Source: Candidatus Kuenenia stuttgartensis (lineage in GTDB: Bacteria; Planctomycetota; Planctomycetia; Gemmatales; Gemmataceae). From it: DNA of 64,000 nucleotides. Of this stretch, positions 46,008 to 54,032 are shown one piece after another; the first letter of the stretch is position 1; the number at the start of each line of letters is the position of its first letter. The stretch is taken from NCBI GenBank assembly GCA_945875585.1, contig CAMCLK010000010.1, positions 40,300-104,299 of the forward strand, in the 5' to 3' direction. Under the pieces are notes generated by a model that did not search any database, was not told where the DNA came from, and saw only the letters and a program-made list of their open reading frames with translations. The position numbers and the translations under genes were made by a program.

Positions 46008-47689
46008 TGCGCCAATCTCTTGGAGGTAGCGTGGTGCCCCTGTGGCGCAAAATGGCGGCTGGCCTGACGATGACATTCATCGTGGTCTGTTGGTTTGCCT
46101 TGGCGTTATCGTGGTTGGCGCCACTCTCGGCCACATCCAGAATGCTGATGGAAGATGTGGAGCCTCTTCCGGAAGACCGCGCTCTGGTGGAAAGACTTCG
46201 CAAATCGGTCGCTCCCGGGCATGGCGGAGAAGTGGCAGCCGCGCTGGCGGCCATGCTTCCGGCGGCTGAGGAAGAGCAGTCATGGTTAGCGGCACTGGCG
46301 GCCCTTTCAAATGAAGACTTTACAACGCGTGAAAAGGCGGAAGGCGTGCTGCGCGCAGCGGGCGGTCGGGCGCGTGGGGTTATAGTGCGCCATGCGCGGT
46401 TTGAGTTGGATCCTTCGGCGCTGGACGCCATTTCCCGCCTCACCGCCAACAGCGCCGCTGCCACGGCTTCGGCGCGTGCTTTGGATGTGCTATTAGATGC
46501 CGCACCCGCTGAAAAAGACCTGACAGTTATCGCCGAAGCTGCCGCTTATCTGCCGCCATCATCGGCCCGCGACCGTGCCGATGTTCGTGTTGCCGGCAAG
46601 GCAATAGGTGCCAATGCCCCTGCAGCGCTGCGCGAGGTTCACCTGCGTGGCTTGGTGGCCACGGGCAAACCGTGGGCGGTACTGGCGCCGGGTCTTTCTG
46701 ATCCAGACCCGGGTGCGCGGCTTGTGGTCGCGCTTGCCGGTCTGGCGCTCGACGAGAGCGCCGCCGCGGCGGCTGTTTTTGAAATCTGGCCGAAGACCTC
46801 GCCCGCCGAAGCGCGGCGCATCGAACGGGTGCTGCTGGCGCGTGGTGGTGCCCCGCGTGTGGCGCCTCCTATTTCTGTTAGCACTAGCGCGGCGGACGTG
46901 GCGCGCGCGTGGTCGGCATGGTGGCCGGGGCGGCCCGCCCGCCTGGCTGGGCCACCCGCGGAGACCGGGTTCATTGTGGCGCAGGCCAGCCTGATCAATG
47001 GCGAAGCATACCTGAGCCGCTTCAACCTTGCGGGAGAGGTGATAAGCCGCAATGCTCTCAGGGGCGAGCCGCTGGCGTGCGGTTACACGGCTGCTGGCGA
47101 ACCGTTCATGGCCCGAGTGCCCGATCCCGGCGCTCCAACCCGCATCGAGTCTCCCCCCGGCGACGATAAAGAACCGCTGGCCACCTCGCCCGGTAGGCTT
47201 GTTGCCGCCTTTGCCGAGGGGGATAAGTGGTTGTTGGTGGCGCGCGACCGGGTGGAGCGGGTGGACCTTGCCGCCCGGGTGGTGGTGTACCGCGCCCCCG
47301 GCCGGGTGCTTTCAGCAGCGGCTCGCGCTGCCGACGGTTGGTTGGCACTCTGGCACGACGACGGAACCTTGCTGTGGATCGACGGTGCGGGCGCCATCAA
47401 GCACCGCTTCACACTGCCGTTGCCCCAAGCCACAGCCCAAGGCATGCAGGCGTTGCCCGGCCGCAGGCTTTTGGTGCCGCTGCTGGCGGAGCACCGGCTG
47501 ATTGAGGTGAGCGACACGGGCTTAATTCTGAATGAACTCGCTGTGGAAACGCCCCTTGCGGCGCGTCGGTTGCTTTCGGGCGCGCATCTGGTGGCCACCC
47601 CCAAGGGGCTGATCCGTTTTACGGCCGATGGCCAGTTTGAACGCCGCATCGATCTCGATGCGCTCACCGCTGGCATGGAAGTCCGGTAA
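46007..47689 (+). CDS. Exported HEAT-like/beta-propeller protein 2
   Basis: The 560-residue protein has the same layout as its upstream neighbour: an N-terminal membrane span (GLTMTFIVVCWFALALSWLA), an alpha-helical region including LSNEDFTTREKAEGVLRAAG (compare EDFANREEGERLLAG in the first protein), and a C-terminal beta-propeller-like region (VVVYRAPGRVLSAAAR, GTLLWIDGAGAIKHR). The ATG shares one base with the preceding stop, so they are coupled. A GTG after GGAGG about ten codons later is an alternative start. The pair is likely a duplication. Confidence 0.73.
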   Translation: MRQSLGGSVVPLWRKMAAGLTMTFIVVCWFALALSWLAPLSATSRMLMEDVEPLPEDRALVERLRKSVAPGHGGEVAAALAAMLPAAEEEQSWLAALAALSNEDFTTREKAEGVLRAAGGRARGVIVRHARFELDPSALDAISRLTANSAAATASARALDVLLDAAPAEKDLTVIAEAAAYLPPSSARDRADVRVAGKAIGANAPAALREVHLRGLVATGKPWAVLAPGLSDPDPGARLVVALAGLALDESAAAAAVFEIWPKTSPAEARRIERVLLARGGAPRVAPPISVSTSAADVARAWSAWWPGRPARLAGPPAETGFIVAQASLINGEAYLSRFNLAGEVISRNALRGEPLACGYTAAGEPFMARVPDPGAPTRIESPPGDDKEPLATSPGRLVAAFAEGDKWLLVARDRVERVDLAARVVVYRAPGRVLSAAARAADGWLALWHDDGTLLWIDGAGAIKHRFTLPLPQATAQGMQALPGRRLLVPLLAEHRLIEVSDTGLILNELAVETPLAARRLLSGAHLVATPKGLIRFTADGQFERRIDLDALTAGMEVR

Positions 47690-47806
47690 CACTGTTTGAC
47701 CGCCGCGTGGCTGTGCCTTAATCTCGTGATCTCCTGCCATCTTGCCTGTGCGCGCATAGGGCGCGTACTGAGTCGGGCAGGCTCACTCCCGTTGGAAAAA
47801 CCACAC

Positions 47807-48547
47807 ATGCGCAATGCCTTTGGTTTGGCCGTATTGGCCACACTGGTCGGCTTCGTTTCTGCCCAGAGCCCCAAGCCCAATCCCGCCACTGTTCCTGCCC
47901 CTCGCGATAAAGGCTGGACTGCCCGCCACGAAAAGTTTGTCGAAATTGCCAAAAAGGGCGACGTCGATGTCCTGTTCCTCGGTGACAGCATCACCGATGC
48001 CTGGGGCGGCGAAGGCCATGGCAAGGGCCCCGGTGCCGAGATCTTCGAAAACGAATTCAAAGCCATGAAGGCTGCTAATTTCGGTATTGGTGGCGACCGC
48101 ACCCAGCATGTGCTCTGGCGTTTGCAAAACGGTGAATTCGACTCCATCAAGCCCAAGGCCCTGATGCTGATGATTGGCACCAACAACGCCGGCGCTGATA
48201 CCGCCGACCAGATTTCAGAAGGCGTGGAAGCCATTGTCAAGGAAATCCACAAGCGCTCACCCAAAACCAAAGTGCTGCTGCTGGCCATCTTCCCCCGCGC
48301 CACCGGCAACAACAAGGATGCTCAGGCCCTCATCACCGCCAAGCTCAACGCTATCAACGCCCGCATTTCCAAGCTCGACGATGGCGGCAAGACGGTGAAA
48401 TTCATGAATATCGGTAAGAAGTTCCTCGCCGAAGACGGTAGCATTCCCAAGGAAATCATGCCCGACCAACTGCACCTCAGCCCCAAGGGCTACCGCATCT
48501 GGGCCGACGCGGTCACCCCGGCGCTGAAAGAACTGACCAGCAACTGA
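47807..48547 (+). CDS. Secreted SGNH/GDSL-type hydrolase
   Basis: The 246-residue protein starts at 47807 with a signal peptide (RNAFGLAVLATLVGFVSA). It has the SGNH blocks in order: catalytic Ser in LFLGDSITDAWG, Gly in FGIGGDRTQHVLWRL, Asn in MLMIGTNNAGAD, and the Asp-x-x-His in PDQLHLSPKGYRIWA. This matches the PAF-acetylhydrolase-like group of lipases and esterases. The natural substrate is not known. A strong terminator follows. Confidence 0.9.
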   Translation: MRNAFGLAVLATLVGFVSAQSPKPNPATVPAPRDKGWTARHEKFVEIAKKGDVDVLFLGDSITDAWGGEGHGKGPGAEIFENEFKAMKAANFGIGGDRTQHVLWRLQNGEFDSIKPKALMLMIGTNNAGADTADQISEGVEAIVKEIHKRSPKTKVLLLAIFPRATGNNKDAQALITAKLNAINARISKLDDGGKTVKFMNIGKKFLAEDGSIPKEIMPDQLHLSPKGYRIWADAVTPALKELTSN

Positions 48548-48573
48548 TTAATTGGTCGCCTTTAATAACAAAA

Positions 48574-48605
48574 ACAGCCGGGGGTCGATACCCCCGGCTG
48601 TTTTT
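48574..48605. terminator. Bidirectional rho-independent terminator
   Basis: ACAGCCGGGGGT, a cgat loop and ACCCCCGGCTGT form a perfect 12-bp stem. Four A residues precede it and five T residues follow, so it works for the hydrolase gene and for the convergent gene at 48622. Confidence 0.92.
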
Positions 48606-48621
48606 GTTGTGTTAAGCATGA

Positions 48622-49347
48622 TCAGACCGAAGCGACATCGGCATAGAGTGCCGCGAGGTGGTGCCACGGGTCGCGTTCATCGATGCCGGAGCGCGCCTTG
48701 GTGAACAGCTCCCGCGCAGGTTCGCCTGTAAGCCACGCTAAAAGTCCCAAATTGTGCCAGCGGGTGGGGCCTTCGGGCAGCAATGTCCAGCAGGCGTGTG
48801 CTTTTTTCATGTCGCCCGCGTCGAATGCCAAGGCTCCCTGAAGAGCGGCCACATGGTCGGAATGGGCCCCGTCTGCAATGGCTCGCTGAAGCATTTGCGC
48901 CGCCGCCTGCCTGTTGCCCGCCACGCGCAGCACACCGGCAGCCAGCACCATGTTATTTGGTTGCTTTTGCTGGCCAGCCCACGATTCCAGCAAGCCCGCT
49001 GAAACCACACCGTTTGATTCTTCCCGTGCCGTGGGTGCCTTCAGCAAGGCGGTCACGTCGAGCCTTTGCGGGTAGTCTCCCGGTGCGCATACCACATGCG
49101 GCACGCGTGCTGCCTCCAGTACCAAGGTGCCCCATGCCGCGGGCGGGGCCATACCGGCCCAGCCGAGTCGCTCGCTGGCAGCTTCCCACGCTTCTAGCGG
49201 GGGTGTTCCAACGCCCGGGTTGGCGTCGTGCGGTTCCAGCGCGTCGCGCACTGGCGGAATCAGCCCGGCGTTTGCTTCTTGGGTTTGAGCCTGAAGCGCT
49301 TCCGCCAGACCTCGTCCCGCCAGGTGCATTGCTTCATCGTGGTTCAT
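48622..49347 (-). CDS. Hypothetical TPR-like helical protein
   Basis: The 241-residue protein is not recognised. It is mostly alpha-helical, with GNRQAAAQMLQRAIADG and a following HVAALQGALAFDAGDMKKA that look like one or two degenerate TPRs, and the ALYADV end. There is no signal peptide, membrane span or metal motif. It ends just before the shared terminator at 48574. A cytoplasmic scaffold role would fit but is guesswork. Confidence 0.6.
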   Translation of the reverse strand: MNHDEAMHLAGRGLAEALQAQTQEANAGLIPPVRDALEPHDANPGVGTPPLEAWEAASERLGWAGMAPPAAWGTLVLEAARVPHVVCAPGDYPQRLDVTALLKAPTAREESNGVVSAGLLESWAGQQKQPNNMVLAAGVLRVAGNRQAAAQMLQRAIADGAHSDHVAALQGALAFDAGDMKKAHACWTLLPEGPTRWHNLGLLAWLTGEPARELFTKARSGIDERDPWHHLAALYADVASV

Positions 49348-49465
49348 GATGGCTTATCCTTGTGGTGTTCCACCAAGGTAACGGTTTGGCTGTTCATTCT
49401 TGCGCGCCTGCTTCAGAATCCTAGACTATTGGTCAGACTACCATCACGCACATGGAGGCCTCCAC

Positions 49466-49669
49466 ATGAGTGCCGACCCCAAAGAAGTTGCTTCTGCCCG
49501 AATGGCTGAATTTATGCGTCTGCTGCCGCTGACCGAGGTGATTGCTGGAATTCCCCACTGCGAGCATGGCAAGTCGTTTACCGAAGGTCAGCTTGAAGTG
49601 CGTTGCACCCAGTTGAAGAATGCCTTCAAAATGGCCAAGCAGGTGCTGCGCGAAATCAGCCAAAGCTAG
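49466..49669 (+). CDS. Small conserved-looking protein, function unknown
   Basis: The 67-residue protein starts at 49466 with GGAGG seven bases upstream (MSADPKEVASARMAE). It is amphipathic and helical, with HCEHGKSFTEGQLEVRC in the centre, whose His and Cys might bind a metal. It has no known domain. It faces the HTH-REC gene and shares the hairpin at 49703-49736. Confidence 0.6.
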   Translation: MSADPKEVASARMAEFMRLLPLTEVIAGIPHCEHGKSFTEGQLEVRCTQLKNAFKMAKQVLREISQS

Positions 49670-49702
49670 ACCGAACCGCAGGTTGGTATCGTTCCAAAAG
49701 AC

Positions 49703-49736
49703 TGGACCCCCGACCGGAATTCCGGGCGGGGGTCCA
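49703..49736 (-). terminator. Terminator between convergent genes
   Basis: TGGACCCCCG and CGGGGGTCCA form a 10-bp stem with an internal CCGGAATTCCGG palindrome in the loop. The T-rich side (gtctttt) is on the minus strand, after the HTH-REC gene. Confidence 0.7.
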
Positions 49737-49760
49737 TGTTCATCAGGCGGTCGCCCGGAA

Positions 49761-50339
49761 TCACATATCGCGTTTTTCTTCAACACGCGTGCGGATACGT
49801 TCGCCCAGAAGGGCCACGTCGAACGGCTTTTTGAACGATTCGTTGAAGCCGTACTGTGTCAGACCTTCTGGATCTGGTTCGTCTTCGCTGGCCAAGGCGA
49901 TAATCAGGGTAGCCTCGTATGCGGCGTTGCGGCGCAGGTTGCGGGCAATCTGCAAGCCTTCACTGCGGCCCAGTGCCAGGTCGATGATAATGCTGTCTGG
50001 GTGGAAGCTTTCGGCCAGAATACCAGCTTCGAAGCCGCTGTTGGCGATTTCGTAACGGAACTCTTCAGCCACTGGCAGCATTTCCTGAATACGGTCGAGA
50101 AGCAACTTCTCGGCGCCAATCACCAGAATCTTGTGCCAGCTCTCTTCTTCCAATTCTCCCAAGGGCATTCCGTATTCTTTGAGGAACCGGATGAGGTGCT
50201 CTCGGGGAATACGTCGATCCTGGCTGCCTGGGATACGGTATCCGCGCAGCTTGCCGGAATCGAACCACTTGCTAACAGTACGTGGAGCGACCTTGCAAAT
50301 CTTTGCCACCTGGCCGGTGGTAAAAACGGGTTTCTTCAT
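49761..50339 (-). CDS. Regulator with N-terminal HTH and C-terminal receiver domain
   Basis: The 192-residue protein starts with an excisionase/MerR-like DNA-binding helix-turn-helix (FTTGQVAKICKVAPRTVSKW). A receiver-like domain follows (KILVIGAEKLLLDRIQEML, acidic IIIDLALGRSEG with the phospho-Asp, FKKPFD with the Lys). This is the reverse of the usual REC-HTH order. The canonical acidic pair of the receiver is replaced (VIGAE), so phosphorylation is uncertain. ATG at 50339 has GGAG ten bases before it. A TTG nine codons upstream is possible. It has an unusually long structured 5' region. Confidence 0.82.
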   Translation of the reverse strand: MKKPVFTTGQVAKICKVAPRTVSKWFDSGKLRGYRIPGSQDRRIPREHLIRFLKEYGMPLGELEEESWHKILVIGAEKLLLDRIQEMLPVAEEFRYEIANSGFEAGILAESFHPDSIIIDLALGRSEGLQIARNLRRNAAYEATLIIALASEDEPDPEGLTQYGFNESFKKPFDVALLGERIRTRVEEKRDM

Positions 50340-50871
50340 ATGGATACGACTCCGTAGGGGATTCAAGGCAGGCCCGGCCTGCCGTCTGGGCCACCTCCTC
50401 GGTCAGCTTGTGCGGAGCTAACCGAGGAGCTTTGCACCGATCCCGTCCGAAGCAACGTTCACACGCTGCCCGGCCGTTTCCCAAGTCTTTTGCGGAGACT
50501 TGGATTGGAAACTCCATGCCGCTGGCATCAAGGATGCGGAGTGCCTCTTCCGAGGCTCATCCCTTTGCCAACAACCACAGTTTCCTGCGATCGGCTGCCC
50601 GGACCTGTCCTGGCGGCGTCTCATCTCGACCCATGGCGGTGTCGGGCTGAGAGAACCGCGCCGGGATTGCCCTGGCTAATGTGCTTTTCGGCAACTCTTG
50701 GCTCGAGTATGAGGAATAGATCGCCAATTAATTGGATTCTGCCGTTTCCCCTTCTTTTCCCATCAATCAGGTTTAGCCGGTCAGCCCGGATTATCACGAA
50801 GCCACGGTTTGGATGCATTTATCTCGAACTACCCAATCCAACACTGGCGCCGGTCGTGCCCGGCGCTCATG
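50340..50871 (-). promoter_or_regulatory. Long structured leader of the HTH-REC gene
   Basis: About 530 bases without a gene. It contains several hairpins: CTCCTCGGT with ACCGAGGAG (50395-50427), CCAAGTCT with AGACTTGG (50481-50503), and shorter ones near 50520-50560. The density of inverted repeats and the absence of an open frame with family similarity suggest a transcribed regulatory leader of the gene at 50339. No known riboswitch is recognised. Confidence 0.4.
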
Positions 50872-51345
50872 TCATAACCCCTTGCGGTAGACAACCATGT
50901 CATCTCCCGGCGCGTAGAATTCGCGCAGCACTCCCTGCTTCTCGTACATGATTTTTTCATAAAACCTGCGTGTTAATGAGTACTTATCAGTACCAGACGT
51001 TTCAACGAACATGGCCCGGGCACCCTTGGCACGTACCCGCTCTTCCGCCCATGCCATCAGCCGGGCGCCCCGACCTTGGCCCTGAAGGGTTGCGTCAATC
51101 ACCAGCCAGTACACATGCCACGTGCCCACCGTCATGGGTGCCGGAGCAAAATGAACAAACCCCGTGCGTGCGCCTTTCTCCCACAGCACCCACGCCTCCT
51201 GCCCGGCCAAGTCTTCCCCGGCCAAACAATCCGTTAAAACTTCATCGAGAGCTTCCAGTTCCAGAGGCTTGAACATGCCCGTGGCATCGCTCAGTGCCAC
51301 CAGCGGAGCAATGTCGGATTGGGTCAAAGCAATGAGATTATTCAT
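50872..51345 (-). CDS. GNAT-family N-acetyltransferase
   Basis: The 157-residue protein has a GNAT fold: WVLWEKGARTGFVHFAP, the strand WHVYWLVIDATLQGQGRGA with the acetyl-CoA-binding QGQGRGA loop, then LMAWAEERVRAKGARAMFVE and SLTRRFYEKIMYEKQGVL. The layout is that of small-molecule or amino-acid N-acetyltransferases. The acceptor is unknown. Confidence 0.85.
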   Translation of the reverse strand: MNNLIALTQSDIAPLVALSDATGMFKPLELEALDEVLTDCLAGEDLAGQEAWVLWEKGARTGFVHFAPAPMTVGTWHVYWLVIDATLQGQGRGARLMAWAEERVRAKGARAMFVETSGTDKYSLTRRFYEKIMYEKQGVLREFYAPGDDMVVYRKGL

Positions 51346-51400
51346 GCCACTACATTATGAACGGACGGATCGACGTGACCGGTGTGGTAAGAGATTCGTC

Positions 51401-51565
51401 TTCCACGGCGAGCGGCGGGCGTAAGCCCGCTGAGCTGACACCTCAGAAACCCGGCACCCATAAACGGTTTCCAGATTGTAAAAAGAAACCTCACGGGACT
51501 CACGTCCCGCGCTCGCCTATCCAATTCTTTCTTTGTCTGGTGGGACCGGCGTCCCGCCGGTCTTC
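51401..51565 (+). repeat. Composite ~160-bp repeat, copy 1
   Basis: This starts with ttccacggcgag and contains three palindromes in fixed order: GCGGGCGTAAGCCCGC, then CGGGACTCACGTCCCG, then ACCGGCGTCCCGCCGGT. A short terminal inverted repeat, ggcgagc and gctcgcc, flanks the first part. Two further copies follow at 51841 and 52018 in the same direction. There is no open reading frame with known similarity. Confidence 0.88.
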
Positions 51566-51627
51566 AATACGAAACATGGAAGAAAAGGTATAATGCCATT
51601 GTTTGACAACTGTTGGAGTCTGTTCAC

Positions 51628-51879
51628 ATGACATTTCATGGCACTGTCTTTGGCAACATTATCCAGCTCGATCAGCCAGCAGGCTTAAAGAGTGGTGAGC
51701 AGGTTGAGGTTCATCTGACGGTGATTCCTTCAGATATGCACCAACATGAGAATGCTGGCAGTCAAAAAGCATTGCGACTCCCACCCGGTCTTGGCAAAGG
51801 ATTCATCACGGTAATCTCAGACGACGAGCATCTGGCTAATTTTCCACGGCGACCGGCGGGCGTAAGCCCGCTGAGCTGA
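51628..51879 (+). CDS. AF2212-like antitoxin-type protein with repeat-derived C-terminus
   Basis: The protein has 83 residues. The N-terminal half (MTFHGTVFGNIIQLDQPAGL, then EQVEVHL) resembles the AF2212-like beta-hairpin antitoxin family (DUF104-type). The last residues, PRRPAGVSPLS, are translated from the composite repeat that begins at 51841. The original C-terminus was probably longer or different. GGAG lies nine bases upstream of the ATG at 51628. It may still be functional, since the repeat falls near the end. Confidence 0.6.
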   Translation: MTFHGTVFGNIIQLDQPAGLKSGEQVEVHLTVIPSDMHQHENAGSQKALRLPPGLGKGFITVISDDEHLANFPRRPAGVSPLS

Positions 51880-52009
51880 ACCCCCAGAAACCTGGCCCAC
51901 ATAAACAGTTTCCAGATTGTAAAAAGAAACCTCACGGGACTCACGTCCCGCGCTCGCCTATCCAATTCTTTCTTTGTCTGGTGGGACCGGCGTCCCGCCG
52001 GTCTTCTTC
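51841..52009 (+). repeat. Composite ~160-bp repeat, copy 2
   Basis: This has the same order of three palindromes as copy 1, with a few substitutions. The left end lies inside the small antitoxin-like gene, and the copy ends with the accggcgtcccgccggt element. Confidence 0.88.
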
Positions 52010-52017
52010 TTTTGCCC

Positions 52018-52176
52018 ATGGCGAGCAGCGGGCGTAAGCCCGCTGAGCTGACTCCTCAGAAACCCGGCCCCGATAAACGGTTTCCAGATCGTAAAAAGAA
52101 ACCTCACGGGACTCACGTCCCGCGCTCGCCTACCCAACTCTTTATCTGGTGGGACCGGCGTCCCGCCGGTCTTCTT
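52018..52176 (+). repeat. Composite ~160-bp repeat, copy 3
   Basis: The third direct copy is about ten bases after copy 2. It is slightly shorter before the last palindrome. The phage-like region begins immediately after it. Confidence 0.88.
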
Positions 52177-52204
52177 CAAACAAGGCGCCGGTCCTCCATT
52201 CATC

Positions 52205-52459
52205 TCACCCCGCCAGCAACCGCTCCAGCAGCCTAGCCACCAGGCGCACCAGCAGCTCCACCAGCGGCGCTGGCAATCCCGCTTCACCCGCGACCACTCG
52301 GCCGCGTGTCAGGTAGATGCCAAAGCCCAGCAGCTCCCACGCGGCCTGCCCCATCTGCAGGAAGTCGCGCGACTCACCGCGCGCGCCCGCCATCAGCACG
52401 CCAACCGCCGCCACCGGAAACTGCTCCGGCAATGGATACAACCCGATGCTTTCCGCCAT
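52205..52459 (-). CDS. Small phage-module protein, function unknown
   Basis: The 84-residue protein is last in the phage-like transcription unit. It is hydrophobic in the middle (AAVGVLMAGARG, then AAWELLGFGIYL) and ends in a Leu/Arg-rich amphipathic helix. No known motif is seen. It starts four bases after the papain-like gene, so it should be co-translated with it. A holin-like or structural role is possible but unproved. Confidence 0.55.
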   Translation of the reverse strand: MAESIGLYPLPEQFPVAAVGVLMAGARGESRDFLQMGQAAWELLGFGIYLTRGRVVAGEAGLPAPLVELLVRLVARLLERLLAG

Positions 52460-52462
52460 GGT

Positions 52463-53356
52463 TCAATCCTCCCCCCCGGGCACTCTGCGCGCGGGGAACC
52501 CCTCCACCCGCGAGAACGCCCATGAATCGCCCTGCCGCAACATCGCATCCACCACCATCGCGTCGGCCCAAAAGCCGCCAGCGGGCGGATTGCCCGGCCC
52601 CACCGGGCCCGAGTGCGCTGTTGGCCCCCACGAATTCAAAATGAAACCGCCGGCCCGCCCGCGCCGCCGGTACCCCACCAACGCCATGCAGTGCGACCAG
52701 TTCCCGCGCACCGGGGCGAAACCGTCCGCATCGCGCCGCATCCCGAAACCTTGATTGCTACACACGGCAATGCCGTAACCCGCTGCCAAGGCCCGGCAGG
52801 CCTCATCGAACCGCAGCACCCGCGCCACGCCCGCCACCGGGTGTCGGCGGCATTCCGGCTCAAGGTCGTTGGGCACTCCGGTTTTACCCAGTACCCGGCA
52901 TGCCGCGGCGTCGTACCGGCTCAGGTCGTGCCTTCCGTGCACACCGCGTTCCACCACGCCCCATCGGCGCACAAACTCCGCGGCCCACGCGCCCACCGAT
53001 CCGTCACCCCGCAACCGACCACCGCCCACCTCGACCCTGCTGCCGGCGTACACAATCTCTTGGCAGATCGGCGCGAAGCCATCGGGGTCGCCCGATGCTA
53101 TTTCCGCACATAGCGTATGCTCAATGGCAGTGCTGGTGCCAAACCCCACGCAACTGCCCACCGCCCCTTGGTCGCGCGCGGGCAGCACGTTGCCTGTCAC
53201 CTTGCGGCAGGCGTCCCACAGGTAAACCGCCTCCGGCAGCGGCGCTTCCGTGCTGCCCGCCGGCGTGCTGCCAAACACAGGTGTTACCAGTTGCTCCATC
53301 ACGCGCGCCACGGCATCCGGATCGCGTACCCAGCCTTGCCTTCGTCGTGTTCCCAT
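52463..53356 (-). CDS. Papain-like (C1) cysteine peptidase
   Basis: The 297-residue protein has a papain-type active site: oxyanion Gln63 and nucleophile Cys69 in PARDQGAVGSCVGFGTS, His222 in WSHCMALVGY, and Asn241 in FILNSWG. There is no signal peptide or propeptide. This is unusual in a phage head cluster. It is encoded with the capsid and connector genes on the same strand and could act on a virion or host protein. Exact role unknown. Confidence 0.85.
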   Translation of the reverse strand: MGTRRRQGWVRDPDAVARVMEQLVTPVFGSTPAGSTEAPLPEAVYLWDACRKVTGNVLPARDQGAVGSCVGFGTSTAIEHTLCAEIASGDPDGFAPICQEIVYAGSRVEVGGGRLRGDGSVGAWAAEFVRRWGVVERGVHGRHDLSRYDAAACRVLGKTGVPNDLEPECRRHPVAGVARVLRFDEACRALAAGYGIAVCSNQGFGMRRDADGFAPVRGNWSHCMALVGYRRRGRAGGFILNSWGPTAHSGPVGPGNPPAGGFWADAMVVDAMLRQGDSWAFSRVEGFPARRVPGGED

Positions 53357-53384
53357 CCCTCATGCCTCCAAAAAGCGATTTGTG

Positions 53385-53642
53385 TTATCCACCCACCCGG
53401 CGCGTGTGCGCCTCGGTCCGCTTGTCGATCCGCTCGGTCAGTTCCACCAACCGGCCCAGCGACTGCTCCTGCCCCTCCAGCAACTGCTCGGTGCGGTCTA
53501 GAAACGCCAGATGCCGGTCGCGTAGCGGCACCACCACCTCTGTGCCTATCCACGAACAGGCCCGCCCTGCCGCCGCCAGCACCACCATCAGCAACCCGGC
53601 GGGCAGACCCAGACGCTCGGCGATGTCGATCCATGTCATCAC
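53385..53642 (-). CDS. Small membrane protein with coiled coil, holin- or spanin-like
   Basis: The 85-residue protein has one membrane span near residues 14-30 (PAGLLMVVLAAAGRAC) and a C-terminal charged coiled coil (FLDRTEQLLEGQEQSLGRLV, then ELTERIDKR). Small proteins of this shape often sit near lysis genes of phages, but no sequence signature is available. It lies between a head-closure-like protein and the papain-like peptidase. Confidence 0.55.
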   Translation of the reverse strand: MMTWIDIAERLGLPAGLLMVVLAAAGRACSWIGTEVVVPLRDRHLAFLDRTEQLLEGQEQSLGRLVELTERIDKRTEAHTRRVGG

Positions 53643-53657
53643 GAGTCCTCCATGGTG

Positions 53658-54008
53658 TTAAATGGCCTCGCTCGGCCACGCCGGTGCCAGCCGACGCAAC
53701 CGCGCCACCTTGTGCTCGCCCGCCGTGCCCCGGTTGGCCACCGCCACAAACATCACGTTGAACAACGTGCCCGCCGCGTCGGGCACGCCAATCAGAGGCG
53801 GTGATCCGCCCGGCACGGCGTCGCGGAGGTCGGTGCCCGCGGGAACCGCCAATCGGTGCGTCCACACCAAAATCGACCCTGAATGATCCAGAATCGGGTC
53901 CGGTTCCAGCCTGCAGGCAACCGATGCCGTGACCGGTGGCGCCGGCGGGCCGTTGGGGTCGTGCCAGATGGCGCACGTGGTGTTCCAAACGGGAGAAGCC
54001 TGATCCAT
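53658..54008 (-). CDS. Phage-module protein, possible head-closure protein
   Basis: The 116-residue protein is beta-rich (VTASVACRLEPDP, SILVWTHRLAVPAGTDLRD, FNVMFVAVANRG) with no recognisable motif. Its size and place after the connector match head-tail stopper or completion proteins in HK97-type phages, but that is context only. Confidence 0.5.
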   Translation of the reverse strand: MDQASPVWNTTCAIWHDPNGPPAPPVTASVACRLEPDPILDHSGSILVWTHRLAVPAGTDLRDAVPGGSPPLIGVPDAAGTLFNVMFVAVANRGTAGEHKVARLRRLAPAWPSEAI

Positions 54009-54032
54009 CGCGAAACCTCCATATGTGTGTTT

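Noticed and set aside
47083..48315. A minus-strand frame of 410 codons
   Set aside because: It is opposite the HEAT/propeller and SGNH genes, with no family similarity.
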